Source of the DNA: an uncultured Erysipelotrichaceae bacterium
Lineage (GTDB): Bacteria > Bacillota_I > Bacilli_A > Erysipelotrichales > Erysipelotrichaceae
NCBI GenBank assembly: GCA_902786245.1
Contig: CADABS010000040.1
Coordinates: 1-47,851, forward strand
DNA: 47,851 nucleotides
Reading direction: 5' to 3'
How positions within the stretch are numbered: the first letter of the stretch is position 1; each line of letters starts with the position of its first letter. The position numbers and the translations under genes are program-made. The notes under the pieces are model-generated. The model had not been told where the DNA came from. It searched no databases and worked only from the letters and a program-made list of their open reading frames with translations. Shown in pieces: positions 31,327 to 38,912 of the stretch.

Positions 31327-32049
31327 TCAGCGGTAATGATACATGACAATGCCGGCAGCTACGGCGACATTGAGCGATTCAAAGCCTTCCATTTCAATGC
31401 GCAGACAGGTATCTGCCTGATCGATCAGACCTTGTCTTACACCCTGGCCTTCATTGCCGAAGATGAATGCCATCTTCTCTTCGGACGGGATTTCACCCAT
31501 AGTCCTGGATTCCTGCAGACTGGTCGCGATCACCCGGCATCCTTCTTTCTGCAGTTCTCTGCATACATCCGCAAGATCAGCCCGCATCACGGGGATATGG
31601 AACAGTGCCCCCTGGGTCGAGCGGACCGCTTTTTCATTGTAGAGATCGCATGTATCCGGCGAACAGTATACCGCGTCAAATCCGAACGATACCGCAGTGC
31701 GGATGATCGTGCCGAGATTGCCGGGATCCTGTACATTATCCAGCAGAACGGTCCGCTTAAGGCCGGATGGAACTGTTTCTTTTTTCACGCATACCGCGAT
31801 CAGATGGACATCGGAGACATTGGCCGAGATCTTGTGCATGATCTGCGGCGTTACCGATACCGTATGATCAAAGGCAAAGGGAGAAACCGTATCCGTAATG
31901 ACTGTCTCGACAGCACCGGCTTTCAGCGCTTCCTGGATGAGATGTTCCCCTTCGATCAGAAACCTGCCGGTTCTGTCCCGTTCCTTTTTCTGATGCAGGG
32001 CTGTCCACCCTTTGACTTTTGCATTCTGCAGCGATGTGATTTTTTCCAT
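31327..32049 (-). CDS. TrmH/SpoU-family RNA 2'-O-methyltransferase
   Basis: The 240-residue protein has an N-terminal L30e-like substrate-binding domain (about 1-90, ITSLQNAKVKGWTALHQKKE). The SPOUT methyltransferase domain follows: LLDNVQDPGNLGTIIRTAVSFGFD, AFIFGNEGQGVRQGLI and ESLNVAVAAGIVMYHY, the three SpoU motifs that form the trefoil knot and bind SAM. Related proteins modify 23S rRNA ribose; the target nucleotide is not known. No ribosome binding site is present; an extended -10 (TGC-TATGAT) lies 6 nt before the ATG, predicting a leaderless mRNA. Confidence 0.92.
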   Translation of the reverse strand: MEKITSLQNAKVKGWTALHQKKERDRTGRFLIEGEHLIQEALKAGAVETVITDTVSPFAFDHTVSVTPQIMHKISANVSDVHLIAVCVKKETVPSGLKRTVLLDNVQDPGNLGTIIRTAVSFGFDAVYCSPDTCDLYNEKAVRSTQGALFHIPVMRADLADVCRELQKEGCRVIATSLQESRTMGEIPSEEKMAFIFGNEGQGVRQGLIDQADTCLRIEMEGFESLNVAVAAGIVMYHYR

Positions 32050-32055
32050 ACAGCA

Positions 32056-32064
32056 ATCATAGCA
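32056..32064 (-). promoter_or_regulatory. Extended -10 promoter giving a leaderless SpoU mRNA
   Basis: On the minus strand TGC-TATGAT (TATGAT at 32056-32061), then 6 nt, then the ATG at 32049. No ribosome binding site and no clear -35. It abuts the terminator of the upstream oxidoreductase gene. Confidence 0.6.
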
Positions 32065-32093
32065 GAAAAAAAGACTGCCGATACAGCAGTCTT
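32064..32093 (-). terminator. Terminator of the Gfo/Idh/MocA oxidoreductase gene
   Basis: On the minus strand AAGACTGC (32093-32086) pairs with GCAGTCTT (32078-32071) and is followed by a run of T (TTTTTTTC). Located 9 bp past the stop of the gene at 32103. Confidence 0.9.
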
Positions 32094-32102
32094 GTGCAAT
32101 TG

Positions 32103-33140
32103 TCAGAACTTCCAGTAGTCGACGCCGTCGCCGATTTTCGAATCCGGCTGTCTTCTCGCTTCTTCCATGATCCGCAGAACTTCCAGAACTTCTTCGTCCT
32201 TGATTTTCTTCGGTGCGCCTTCATGAATGCATGCATCGATATCATCGTAGACCTTGCCGTAATCCGTGACCTTGGAAGGATGCTTATAGGTAACGGTATT
32301 GCCATAGGCATCCACATACTGCACAGTTGCCCAGTTGTCTTCCTTCTCCAGTACAAACGGCGGTGTCAGCGGTTCCTGGCCGACCATCATCCGGGACAGA
32401 TTGCCCATCGACATCTTGACGAAGCTGCCTCTGGTGCCGTGCGCCACAAAGCGCGGATACGGTGTCTTGACATAGAGACTGGAGCGCACGGATACGCGCA
32501 GCTTTTCGCCGTAGAAGAGTTTCAGATCGACATAGTCTCTGCCGCCTTTGGGATTATTGATGCCTCTGACATCCGTCCAGATCCGGTCCGGCTTGCCGAA
32601 CAGACCGATCATCTGGTCCAGGGTATGCACATCGAGACCATACAGAATATCGCCGTTGCCGGCATTGTTCGGATTGAAATAATCATAGTGGGATTCGACC
32701 TCGACCAGATCGCCGAGCACACCGCTTTCGATGACTTCCTTCAGTGCCAGGAAGTCCGTGTCATATCTGCGGTTCTGGTTGACATAGGCAACCAGGCCGA
32801 GTTTCTTTGCCAGATTGAATACCGACTTTCCTTCTTTCACCGTCATCGCAAACGGCTTTTCCGTCAGGATATTCTTGCCTGCCTTGAGAAACTGTTTTGA
32901 ATACGGCACATGGAATTTATTCGGTGTGTTGATGACAACCAGATTGACCTCTTCATCATTGAGTATGTCATTGAGATCGGAAGTAAACCGGATGCCTTCA
33001 TAGACGGCTTCCAGTTCCGGATTGATTTCGCTCTCGAGGCGATAGACCCATTTGACATTGACATTTTTCTTATTGCGGATGAACGGCAGATGATACCTGC
33101 GGACACTGTTGCCAAAACCGATATAAGCTACAGTTAACAT
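32103..33140 (-). CDS. Gfo/Idh/MocA-family NAD(P)-dependent oxidoreductase
   Basis: The start is the ATG at 33140, with AGGGGG 7 nt upstream, giving 345 residues. The N-terminal Rossmann fold has VAYIGFGNSVRRYHLP (glycine motif) and the family's EKPFAMTV with the catalytic Lys (about 98). The C-terminal domain (about 125-345) includes SHYDYFNPNN and DVHTLDQMIGLFGKP, with a His that commonly acts in catalysis. This resembles the YdgJ/IolX-like group of sugar or inositol dehydrogenases, but the substrate is not clear. It is a single-gene unit with its own terminator. Confidence 0.9.
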   Translation of the reverse strand: MLTVAYIGFGNSVRRYHLPFIRNKKNVNVKWVYRLESEINPELEAVYEGIRFTSDLNDILNDEEVNLVVINTPNKFHVPYSKQFLKAGKNILTEKPFAMTVKEGKSVFNLAKKLGLVAYVNQNRRYDTDFLALKEVIESGVLGDLVEVESHYDYFNPNNAGNGDILYGLDVHTLDQMIGLFGKPDRIWTDVRGINNPKGGRDYVDLKLFYGEKLRVSVRSSLYVKTPYPRFVAHGTRGSFVKMSMGNLSRMMVGQEPLTPPFVLEKEDNWATVQYVDAYGNTVTYKHPSKVTDYGKVYDDIDACIHEGAPKKIKDEEVLEVLRIMEEARRQPDSKIGDGVDYWKF

Positions 33141-33170
33141 ACATGTTCCCCCTTCTGTATAAATCTTAAA

Positions 33171-33201
33171 TAAAAAGAAGACAGCGAATCTGCCGTCTTC
33201 T
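33171..33201 (-). terminator. Terminator of the U32/RlmB operon
   Basis: On the minus strand AGAAGACGGC pairs with GCTGTCTTCT (one G-T wobble) around a short loop, followed by TTTTATTT. It lies 28 bp after the stop of the gene at 33229. Confidence 0.85.
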
Positions 33202-33228
33202 GTCATTATTAATTCCACCAATCTGTTT

Positions 33229-33945
33229 CTAGGGATTCTGCCGTACGACTTCATAGGCAAGAACTGCCGCTGCAGCTGCCGCATTGAGGGCATTGCGGAA
33301 ATCATTGGCATAGGGAATGTAGATATCCGTATCGATTTCTTTCCGCACCCCGGAAGAAAGACCGCGCATTTCCCCGCCGATTGCCAGCAGTACAGGTTTT
33401 TTCAGCGGTGCTTCTGTATACGGTACTGCCCTGTCGCTGCGCATCGCCGCAAAGCAGGAAACGCCTGATTCTCTGATCTGCCGCAGGGAAGCGGACATAT
33501 CATCGCTCAGAACGATATTCAGATATTCAAAAGCACCGGCAGAAGCACGCAGGATCGTGCTTTCCGCAGCCGACCAGTCGCGCTTACGCAGAATCAGCCC
33601 GGTGCATCCGGCACTGTACAGGGTCCGGATGACATAGCCCAGGTTATACGGGTCTTCGACCCCTTCCAGCAGACAGAGAAAAGCGTCTTTGCCAAGACAT
33701 GCGTCCAGTTCCTGGTACTGTCTGTTTCCGCATTCCGCCAGCAGACCGCCATGGGTATGACCTTTGGCCAAGGCATCGATCTGCACCCGTTCCATGAATT
33801 CCACCGGTATATTTCTTTCTTCTGCCCGGCGGTAGATAAATGCCGTATCCCGGTCTTTTTTCTTCGGGTCGCCAATCAGTCTGATGACTTCCCGTCTGTT
33901 TCCCAGCAGCGCCGCCTTGACGCTGACATTTCCTTCGATGATCAT
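33229..33945 (-). CDS. RlmB-like SpoU-family 23S rRNA 2'-O-methyltransferase
   Basis: The 238-residue protein has the N-terminal L30e-like domain (MIIEGNVSVKAALLG; ALAKGHTHGGLLAEC, an RlmB hallmark) and SPOUT motifs LLEGVEDPYNLGYVIRTLYS and AIGGEMRGLSSGVRKEID. Motif 3 reads FRNALNAAAAAAVLAYE, where RlmB has SLNVSVAAG, so the SAM pocket is divergent. RlmB methylates G2251 in E. coli 23S rRNA; equivalence here is unproven. The ATG overlaps the stop of the U32 gene (ATGA at 33942-33945). Third gene of an operon with two U32 proteins. Confidence 0.9.
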   Translation of the reverse strand: MIIEGNVSVKAALLGNRREVIRLIGDPKKKDRDTAFIYRRAEERNIPVEFMERVQIDALAKGHTHGGLLAECGNRQYQELDACLGKDAFLCLLEGVEDPYNLGYVIRTLYSAGCTGLILRKRDWSAAESTILRASAGAFEYLNIVLSDDMSASLRQIRESGVSCFAAMRSDRAVPYTEAPLKKPVLLAIGGEMRGLSSGVRKEIDTDIYIPYANDFRNALNAAAAAAVLAYEVVRQNP

Positions 33946-35156
33946 TGCCGGCTCCTCCTGAGAATATCGCCTTTCTGTGCACCTGCAGGCAGTGCCATGC
34001 GCAGCTGTTCCATCGGGTGTCTCGCTTCCTTTTTGATGATGCCGTCGGCGGTGATCAGCTCCCCGATTTCAAAGGGAAGAATGCCGCTGTGACAGGAAAG
34101 GATTTCCGCCCTGTCGCCGCTGGCGAATACATTGCGCACTTCCACGAGTCCGCTGTCCCCTTCTGCTTCAATGACTTTGCCGAGGAAGTCATGATTGACA
34201 TCGGCATCGCTGTTGGCATGCATGATCAGTGAATTTCCATCACCGGGACAGTGATAGAATCCGCTCCATACCGCTCTGTTTTCTCCGCGCATGATCTGGT
34301 CTGTATGCCACTGCATGCGCTCTGCATCAAGATCGCCGTATGCATACAGTTCATCGATCAGACGCCGGTATGCGGATACGACACTGGCAATATAATATTC
34401 GGTTTTCATCCGTCCTTCGATCTTGAAGGAAGAAACCCCTGCTTCCATCAGTTCTCTGATTTCGGATGCGGCCATCAGATCCTTTGACCCCATGGTAAAG
34501 TCATCCCGCTCCAGCTGTCCGTCTTCATATACCTTATACTGCCAGCGGCAGCTCTGGGCGCATCCGCCCCGGTTGGCATCGCGCAGGGTCATCCGGTTGG
34601 ACAGTGTGCATCTGCCTGAGTAATTGACGCACATGCCGCCATGGATAAACGCTTCCGTCTGGCACGGCACCGATGATGTGATCTTTTTTACCTCATCCAT
34701 CGTGCATTCCCTTGCCAATACGACCCGATCGATATCAAAAGCTTCGCACATGAGTCTGGCGGCGGAACTGTTTGTCACAGAAAGCTGGGTCGAACAGTGG
34801 ATTTCCACTGCCGGTGCTGCTCTGCGGGCCGCCTGCATGATCGCCGGCGATGCGCAGATGAATGCATGCACACCTGCTTCCTGAAGCTGATACAGATATT
34901 CTTCCAGTCCGTCCAGGTCATCTTCATGGGGAATGATATTCACCGTGACATGGACCGATGCGCCATGGTCTCTGGCAAAGGCACATCCCTCCCGGATATC
35001 CTCCATCGTAAAATTGGAGGCTCTGGAACGCAGGGAAAAAGAACGGCCGCCGGCATAGACCGCATCGGCACCGTAGAGCACCGCTGTCTTCAGCCGGGCC
35101 AGATCGCCGGCCGGTGCCAGCAGTTCCGGTTTTTCAGAGAATCGTGGGCTGCTCAT
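33942..35156 (-). CDS. U32-family protein, TrhP2/YrrO-like (tRNA U34 hydroxylation)
   Basis: The start is the ATG at 35156, with GGGAGGG 5 nt upstream, giving 404 residues. The N-terminal barrel contains PELLAPAGDLARLKTAVLYG and YAGGRSFSLRS. The U32 signature is EAFIHGGMCVNYSGRCTLSN, with further Cys in GGCAQSCRW, together the 4Fe-4S ligands. A C-terminal beta domain follows (about 330-404). YegQ/TrhP-type U32 proteins carry out prephenate-dependent hydroxylation of tRNA U34, and B. subtilis has an adjacent pair, YrrN and YrrO, matched here by size and order. It overlaps the preceding U32 gene by 23 bp. Confidence 0.88.
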   Translation of the reverse strand: MSSPRFSEKPELLAPAGDLARLKTAVLYGADAVYAGGRSFSLRSRASNFTMEDIREGCAFARDHGASVHVTVNIIPHEDDLDGLEEYLYQLQEAGVHAFICASPAIMQAARRAAPAVEIHCSTQLSVTNSSAARLMCEAFDIDRVVLARECTMDEVKKITSSVPCQTEAFIHGGMCVNYSGRCTLSNRMTLRDANRGGCAQSCRWQYKVYEDGQLERDDFTMGSKDLMAASEIRELMEAGVSSFKIEGRMKTEYYIASVVSAYRRLIDELYAYGDLDAERMQWHTDQIMRGENRAVWSGFYHCPGDGNSLIMHANSDADVNHDFLGKVIEAEGDSGLVEVRNVFASGDRAEILSCHSGILPFEIGELITADGIIKKEARHPMEQLRMALPAGAQKGDILRRSRQ

Positions 35157-35979
35157 AGTATCCCTCCCCGAACGTACTGCCGTATTCTTCCTGCAGGCTC
35201 TGCAGCGCTGACAGCGGATCCGTGCCATGCAGTACGCTGCGGTATGCCCTGACGGTACTGCAGATTTCATCCTGATCCAGATATGCACTGCAGATCATCA
35301 GACGCTGTGCCCCTGCTTCTTCAAATTCCTTTATATATTTCAGTGACTGCAGTTTTTCATCGGTATAGATGACCGTGCCGTAATCATCTTCAAATACAGG
35401 CATGGATCCATTCCGTTTTTCTTCCTGCAGACGCAGATCATTTCTGTATTTCCATGACACGTCATATGCGGAAAGCAGTTTCCGCTGCGATACGGACATT
35501 TTCATATAGCCGTGTACCGGCACCGTGCATTGCGCACAATGGGCAAGCACATGCATGGTTTCCTGTATCGTCAATAACGGCGAAATGACAGCGCCGCCGA
35601 TGCCCAGGGAAAGCCATGCGTTCATATCGGAGCTGCCTGTATTCAGCGTCAGCGGGTCATAGATGAGTTTTTCCTTCTGCTGTGCTCTGTATATAAAAGC
35701 CGGATCGGCAAAGAGCAGTCCGTCTGCTTCATCGAGCAGGGAAAGAACTTCATCGATCAACTGCATTTCGTTTTCATGGAAAAGCCGTCCGGCAGAGATC
35801 ACTGCTTTCGCTCCCCGGGCATGTGCTTCTGCGATGCATTCCCGCAGTTCAGGCAGATCAAAGCCGCGCAGAGCACCGCATGTGCCCTGACTGTACGCAA
35901 AGATCAGTTCATCACATCCTGCTTCCATCAGCGGCAGGATCCATTCTTTTTTTTCACATTCCGCACTCAGTACTGACAT
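35134..35979 (-). CDS. U32-family protein, TrhP1/YrrN-like
   Basis: The start is the ATG at 35979, giving 281 residues (MSVLSAECEKKEWILPLMEA). It is the shorter partner of the next gene: AGCDELIFAYSQGTCG, FDLPELRECIAEAHARGAKA and CTVPVHGYMKMSVSQRKLLS follow the U32 barrel pattern, but the full C-rich signature of the long form is missing. In B. subtilis a similar short (YrrN) and long (YrrO) pair act together. No ribosome binding site: TGA-TACAAT lies 7 nt before the ATG, predicting a leaderless mRNA. It heads the operon with the long U32 and RlmB-like genes. Confidence 0.82.
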   Translation of the reverse strand: MSVLSAECEKKEWILPLMEAGCDELIFAYSQGTCGALRGFDLPELRECIAEAHARGAKAVISAGRLFHENEMQLIDEVLSLLDEADGLLFADPAFIYRAQQKEKLIYDPLTLNTGSSDMNAWLSLGIGGAVISPLLTIQETMHVLAHCAQCTVPVHGYMKMSVSQRKLLSAYDVSWKYRNDLRLQEEKRNGSMPVFEDDYGTVIYTDEKLQSLKYIKEFEEAGAQRLMICSAYLDQDEICSTVRAYRSVLHGTDPLSALQSLQEEYGSTFGEGYYEQPTIL

Positions 35980-35986
35980 CGCGTGT

Positions 35987-35995
35987 ATTGTATCA
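35987..35995 (-). promoter_or_regulatory. Extended -10 promoter giving a leaderless U32 mRNA
   Basis: On the minus strand TGA-TACAAT (TACAAT at 35987-35992), then 7 nt, then the ATG at 35979. No ribosome binding site precedes the start. Confidence 0.6.
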
Positions 35996-36016
35996 CGAAA
36001 CGCCTGCGCATTATAC

Positions 36017-36044
36017 TTGACATCTCTGAGGGGCATGCTATTTT
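36017..36044 (+). promoter_or_regulatory. Promoter of the folT transcript
   Basis: Consensus TTGACA (36017-36022), a 16-bp spacer and TATTTT with an extended TGC (TATTTT at 36039-36044). The start would fall near 36051, the first base of the riboswitch. Confidence 0.8.
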
Positions 36045-36050
36045 AGCATT

Positions 36051-36120
36051 GACAGAGGCGTTAAGTGCTGTGAGCGCAGAGGAACTCATGGACGAAAAGC
36101 TCTGCTTGCGGTCATCTGTC
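36051..36120 (+). promoter_or_regulatory. THF (tetrahydrofolate) riboswitch, folT type
   Basis: The P1 stem is perfect: GACAGA (36051-36056) with TCTGTC (36115-36120). The conserved core GGCGTTAAGTG follows P1, a second stem pairs GCAGAG (36076-36081) with CTCTGC (36100-36105), and GCGGTCATCTG closes the aptamer. These match the published THF-riboswitch consensus. Downstream, GCCTTCTTT (36141-36149) can pair with the AAAGGAAGG ribosome binding site of folT, which suggests translational control. Folding was not computed. Confidence 0.88.
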
Positions 36121-36179
36121 GCATCCCATGCGTGAATAAAGCCTTCTTTGCTCACGAATGGAGAGAAAGGAAGGTTTTT

Positions 36180-36758
36180 ATGTTGAAGAAAGATTTCTGG
36201 ACATCTTCCGCCTCAAAGCTGAAAGAAACTAAATATCTTGCGGTGATGGCGGTCTTTATCGCTCTGAAGGTCATGGTCACCATGATCCGGATCCCGGTTT
36301 CGGAAAACCTGAACATTGCCGTATCCTTCATGTTCGCTGCCATTGAAGGCGCCATCATCGGTCCGGCTGCCGGTCTGGTATCCGGTGCGGTGACCGATAT
36401 CGTCGGCTATATCGTATTCCCTTCCGGGGCATTCTTCCCGGGCTATACGCTTTCCTCCATGGCCGGCATGTTCGTCTACGGTCTCTTCCTGTACCGCCAG
36501 AAGATCACAGTCCTCAAGATCATCGCTGCCAAGGCAGTGGTCAATTACTGTGTCAATGTTCTGCTCGGCTCGCTCTGGTCGGCGATGATGTTTTCCAAGG
36601 GATATCTCTTCTATGCCGCCAACAGTCTGATCAAGAATTCGCTGATGCTGCCAATCGAGGTCATCATTCTGATTGCGGAATTCAACTTCATCCTGCCGCT
36701 CCTCAAACGCAGAAAACTGATCGAAACAGATACACCGGTGCCTGTCCCTTTCCGTTAG
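36180..36758 (+). CDS. folT: Folate ECF transporter substrate-binding (S) component
   Basis: The start is the ATG at 36180, with AAAGGAAGG 5 nt upstream, giving 192 residues. FolT is the membrane S-component that captures folate and docks on the shared ECF ATPase/T-module. Six hydrophobic helices are visible, with the family's VSFMFAAIEGAIIGPAAGLV and GAVTDIVGYIVFPSGAFFPG (the substrate loop), and FSKGYLFYAANSLIKN later. A leading THF riboswitch independently supports the folate assignment. The energising EcfA/EcfT genes are not in this window. Confidence 0.94.
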   Translation: MLKKDFWTSSASKLKETKYLAVMAVFIALKVMVTMIRIPVSENLNIAVSFMFAAIEGAIIGPAAGLVSGAVTDIVGYIVFPSGAFFPGYTLSSMAGMFVYGLFLYRQKITVLKIIAAKAVVNYCVNVLLGSLWSAMMFSKGYLFYAANSLIKNSLMLPIEVIILIAEFNFILPLLKRRKLIETDTPVPVPFR

Positions 36759-36771
36759 GACAGGTTTTTTT
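36741..36771 (+). terminator. Terminator of folT
   Basis: CCTGTCC (36741-36747) pairs with GGACAGG (36758-36764) around a 10-nt loop, followed by TTTTTTT. The left arm lies inside the folT coding end. The T-run also supplies the -35 region of the yggS promoter. Confidence 0.92.
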
Positions 36772-36798
36772 AACAGAAGACTTCTGCAGTGCTATAAT
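36770..36798 (+). promoter_or_regulatory. Promoter of the yggS operon (leaderless)
   Basis: TTAACA (36770-36775), a 17-bp spacer and TGC-TATAAT (TATAAT 36793-36798), then 6 nt and the ATG at 36805. Both boxes are near consensus, so the start site should coincide with the ATG. Confidence 0.8.
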
Positions 36799-36804
36799 TT
36801 TTTC

Positions 36805-37452
36805 ATGATTCAGAGCCATTATGAAAATATAAAAAAACAGCTCGGAAACAGCTGCTGCCTGTGCGCTGTCACCAAGCGCAGGACTGTTGAAGAAGTAATG
36901 CCGCTGTACGAAGCGGGAGAACGGGATTTTGCGGAAAACCGGGCGGACGAATTAAAGCATAAATACGAAGCCATGCCGAAGGATATCCGCTGGCATTTCA
37001 TCGGTCATCTGCAGAAAAACAAGGTGCGTACCGTCCTGCCGATGGTCAGCCTCATCCAGTCGCTTGACAGTCCGGAACTTGCCCGGATCATCGAAAAAGA
37101 AGCAGCCCGGATCGGCCGTACTGTGGATGTGCTTGTTGAACTCCATCTTGCGGTTGAAGATACCGCCAAGACCGGCCTGACCACAGAAGAAGCGGATGCA
37201 TTGATCGGACAGTGCATGGAACTGCCGCATGTGCGCGTCTGCGGGATCATGGTCATGGGCCCGCATACCGATGATACAGAACGGATCCGGGAAGTCTTTG
37301 AGGAAGCCCGTACCTTCTATCTGAAAATGCAGGAAAAATACGGAAAAGAAACGATACATATCCTTTCCATGGGCATGAGCTCTGATTATGCCATTGCCCT
37401 GGAATGCGGATCAGACATGGTCCGGATCGGCACATATCTGTTTGAAGAATAA
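36805..37452 (+). CDS. yggS: YggS/PLPBP family pyridoxal-phosphate homeostasis protein
   Basis: This 215-residue single-domain PLP protein controls cellular PLP supply and amino/keto acid balance. PLP Lys is in CLCAVTKRRTVEEV (about residue 24), and the family signature WHFIGHLQKNKV occurs at about 62-73. HILSMGMSSDYAIALECG binds the phosphate and RIGTYLF closes the barrel. No ribosome binding site is present: the near-consensus promoter ends 6 nt before the ATG. It is followed by the phospholipase-C-like gene after 18 bp, probably in the same operon. Confidence 0.95.
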   Translation: MIQSHYENIKKQLGNSCCLCAVTKRRTVEEVMPLYEAGERDFAENRADELKHKYEAMPKDIRWHFIGHLQKNKVRTVLPMVSLIQSLDSPELARIIEKEAARIGRTVDVLVELHLAVEDTAKTGLTTEEADALIGQCMELPHVRVCGIMVMGPHTDDTERIREVFEEARTFYLKMQEKYGKETIHILSMGMSSDYAIALECGSDMVRIGTYLFEE

Positions 37453-37470
37453 AACAAGGAGAAGAATCAA

Positions 37471-38337
37471 ATGCCAGCAGCTACGACACATGTTGAATTC
37501 GCAAAAGACGTATACCGTCTTTTAAGTGATGAAATGAAGCAGCAGATCACAAACATGCCCATGTTCTATCTCGGATCGCAGGGTCCGGACATGCTCTTTT
37601 TCTCCAAGGCATCGCTGTTTCCGGGGTCATTGAAGAAATACGGCAATCTCATGCATGCCTCCAAGGTTCCCCAAGTCATCGCTCATTTTGAAAAATACCG
37701 GGAGGATCCCGATCTCAACAGCTACTTCATGGGATTCCTGTGCCATTATGCGCTGGATTCCGCTGCCCATCCTCTCGTCTTTGCGCTGGCAAAACATATC
37801 CACAATGAAACCGGCAATCATGAAGGAACCGTGCATGTCACGCTGGAGGCGCATATCGATATCTGGATCCTCCATCAGCGCGGCCGTTCTATCTATGATT
37901 ATGATGTCAATAAACTGATGAAGGTTTCCCGGTCGGACCGGAAAAAACTCGGAAATATGTATTCTTCCATGTTCAAAGAAGTCTATGGTCTCGATATTCC
38001 CGAAAAAGACTGCGCCCGGGCGGCATTTGAAACCGGAACGCTGACCGGAGTGCTGTATCCGAATAAATACAGCCATGCGGTCATTTACGGTCTGGAGAAC
38101 ATACTGCATATCCCGCATAGTTTCTCCGGTATGATCCTCTATGGCAAAAACGACATGCGGATCATCAATCTCGATCACCGCGAATATCCTCTGCACTTCG
38201 ATTCTGAAAGACATATCCGCAGTTCTTTTCCGGAACTGTACGGTCAGGCAGCGCTCAATGCTGTGCGGATCCTGCAGAACCATACACCGGAGGATTTCAT
38301 TCTCAACTTTGAAGGTGTTCCCTGTCAGCCGGAGTGA
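37471..38337 (+). CDS. Zinc-dependent phospholipase C-like protein
   Basis: This 288-residue protein matches the zinc-dependent phospholipase C / S1-P1-like fold. Metal-binding residues appear as the early MPAATTHVEFAKDVY, FYLGSQGPDMLF, GFLCHYALDSAAHPLVFA (about 83-100) and HVTLEAHIDIWILHQ (about 118-132). It lacks a signal peptide, so it is probably cytoplasmic, unlike the secreted toxins of this fold. SD AAGGAG lies 10 nt before the ATG. Many Bacillota encode such cytoplasmic proteins next to basic metabolic genes; the substrate is unknown. Confidence 0.88.
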   Translation: MPAATTHVEFAKDVYRLLSDEMKQQITNMPMFYLGSQGPDMLFFSKASLFPGSLKKYGNLMHASKVPQVIAHFEKYREDPDLNSYFMGFLCHYALDSAAHPLVFALAKHIHNETGNHEGTVHVTLEAHIDIWILHQRGRSIYDYDVNKLMKVSRSDRKKLGNMYSSMFKEVYGLDIPEKDCARAAFETGTLTGVLYPNKYSHAVIYGLENILHIPHSFSGMILYGKNDMRIINLDHREYPLHFDSERHIRSSFPELYGQAALNAVRILQNHTPEDFILNFEGVPCQPE

Positions 38338-38347
38338 TCCGGTTTTT
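38329..38347 (+). terminator. Terminator of the yggS operon
   Basis: CCGGA (38329-38333) pairs with TCCGG (38338-38342) around GTGA, followed by TTTTTCTTTT. It overlaps the stop codon of the phospholipase-like gene. Confidence 0.7.
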
Positions 38348-38362
38348 CTTTTGCGGCAACAG

Positions 38363-38391
38363 AAAACCCGGATCAGAACTCCGGGTTTTTT
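38363..38391. terminator. Bidirectional terminator
   Basis: AAAACCCGG (38363-38371) pairs with CCGGGTTTT (38381-38389), with T- and A-runs on both sides. It separates the convergent phospholipase-like and pyrophosphatase-like genes. Confidence 0.9.
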
Positions 38392-38404
38392 GCGTATCGG
38401 TTCT

Positions 38405-38797
38405 TCAGTCGTTTGTAAAACTCCAGCCGGGAATCTCGTTGCCGCGGCGGATCAGAACGGTCTTCTGATAATCTGTCTGATTCAGGAAACGGAGCACTTC
38501 TTGCACTTCTTCCTCTGTGCATCCGACCAGCACCTTGACGTCCAGTTCTTTCGAAAGAATATCTGCCGCCACTGCCAAAGCGGTAATGTGATTGCGGTCC
38601 AGTGAACCGGCATAGACCGATACTCCTTCACCGGAAACGCTCTTGGTGTCATTGATATGTCCGTATTCAAGCGGATAGATCAGATTCTTAAACACCGGAT
38701 GAACATCCCCTTTTTTCCTGGTGATGCGGAAGCCGCTCGACAGGAACAGAGAATCGACTTTTTGCCAGAAATAGGCATTGTTTTCATATTCAGCCAT
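38405..38797 (-). CDS. Inorganic pyrophosphatase-like small protein
   Basis: This 130-residue protein has RITRKKGDVHPVFKNLIYPL, EYGHINDTKSVSGEGVSVYA and DVKVLVGCTEEEVQEVLRFL. It resembles a group of about 120-residue Bacillota proteins annotated as inorganic pyrophosphatase, with the pattern G.xHP..K.F.Y.L.YG...DT.S.DGxGIDV. In this copy the SxDG..ID Asp positions read SGEGVSV, so catalytic carboxylates are weakened and activity is uncertain. A GGGG ribosome binding site is 10-12 nt before the ATG. It has its own strong promoter with the -10 inside an inverted repeat. Confidence 0.75.
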   Translation of the reverse strand: MAEYENNAYFWQKVDSLFLSSGFRITRKKGDVHPVFKNLIYPLEYGHINDTKSVSGEGVSVYAGSLDRNHITALAVAADILSKELDVKVLVGCTEEEVQEVLRFLNQTDYQKTVLIRRGNEIPGWSFTND

Positions 38798-38817
38798 ACT
38801 TAGAAATACCCCACGTA

Positions 38818-38853
38818 CCTGTACATTATACAGGTGCGCTATGTTAATGTAAA
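38818..38853 (-). promoter_or_regulatory. Promoter with -10 box inside an inverted repeat
   Basis: On the minus strand TTTACA (38848-38853), a 17-bp spacer and TATAAT (38825-38830). The -10 lies within ACCTGTATAATGTACAGGT, an inverted repeat with 7-bp arms ACCTGTA/TACAGGT. This is an unusual place for a repeat and could be a repressor site for the pyrophosphatase-like gene. Confidence 0.65.
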
Positions 38854-38912
38854 TATTTCATTTTTAAGAAAAACTTTTCAAAACGTGAAAACTGTCATTG
38901 ATTTCCACTGGT

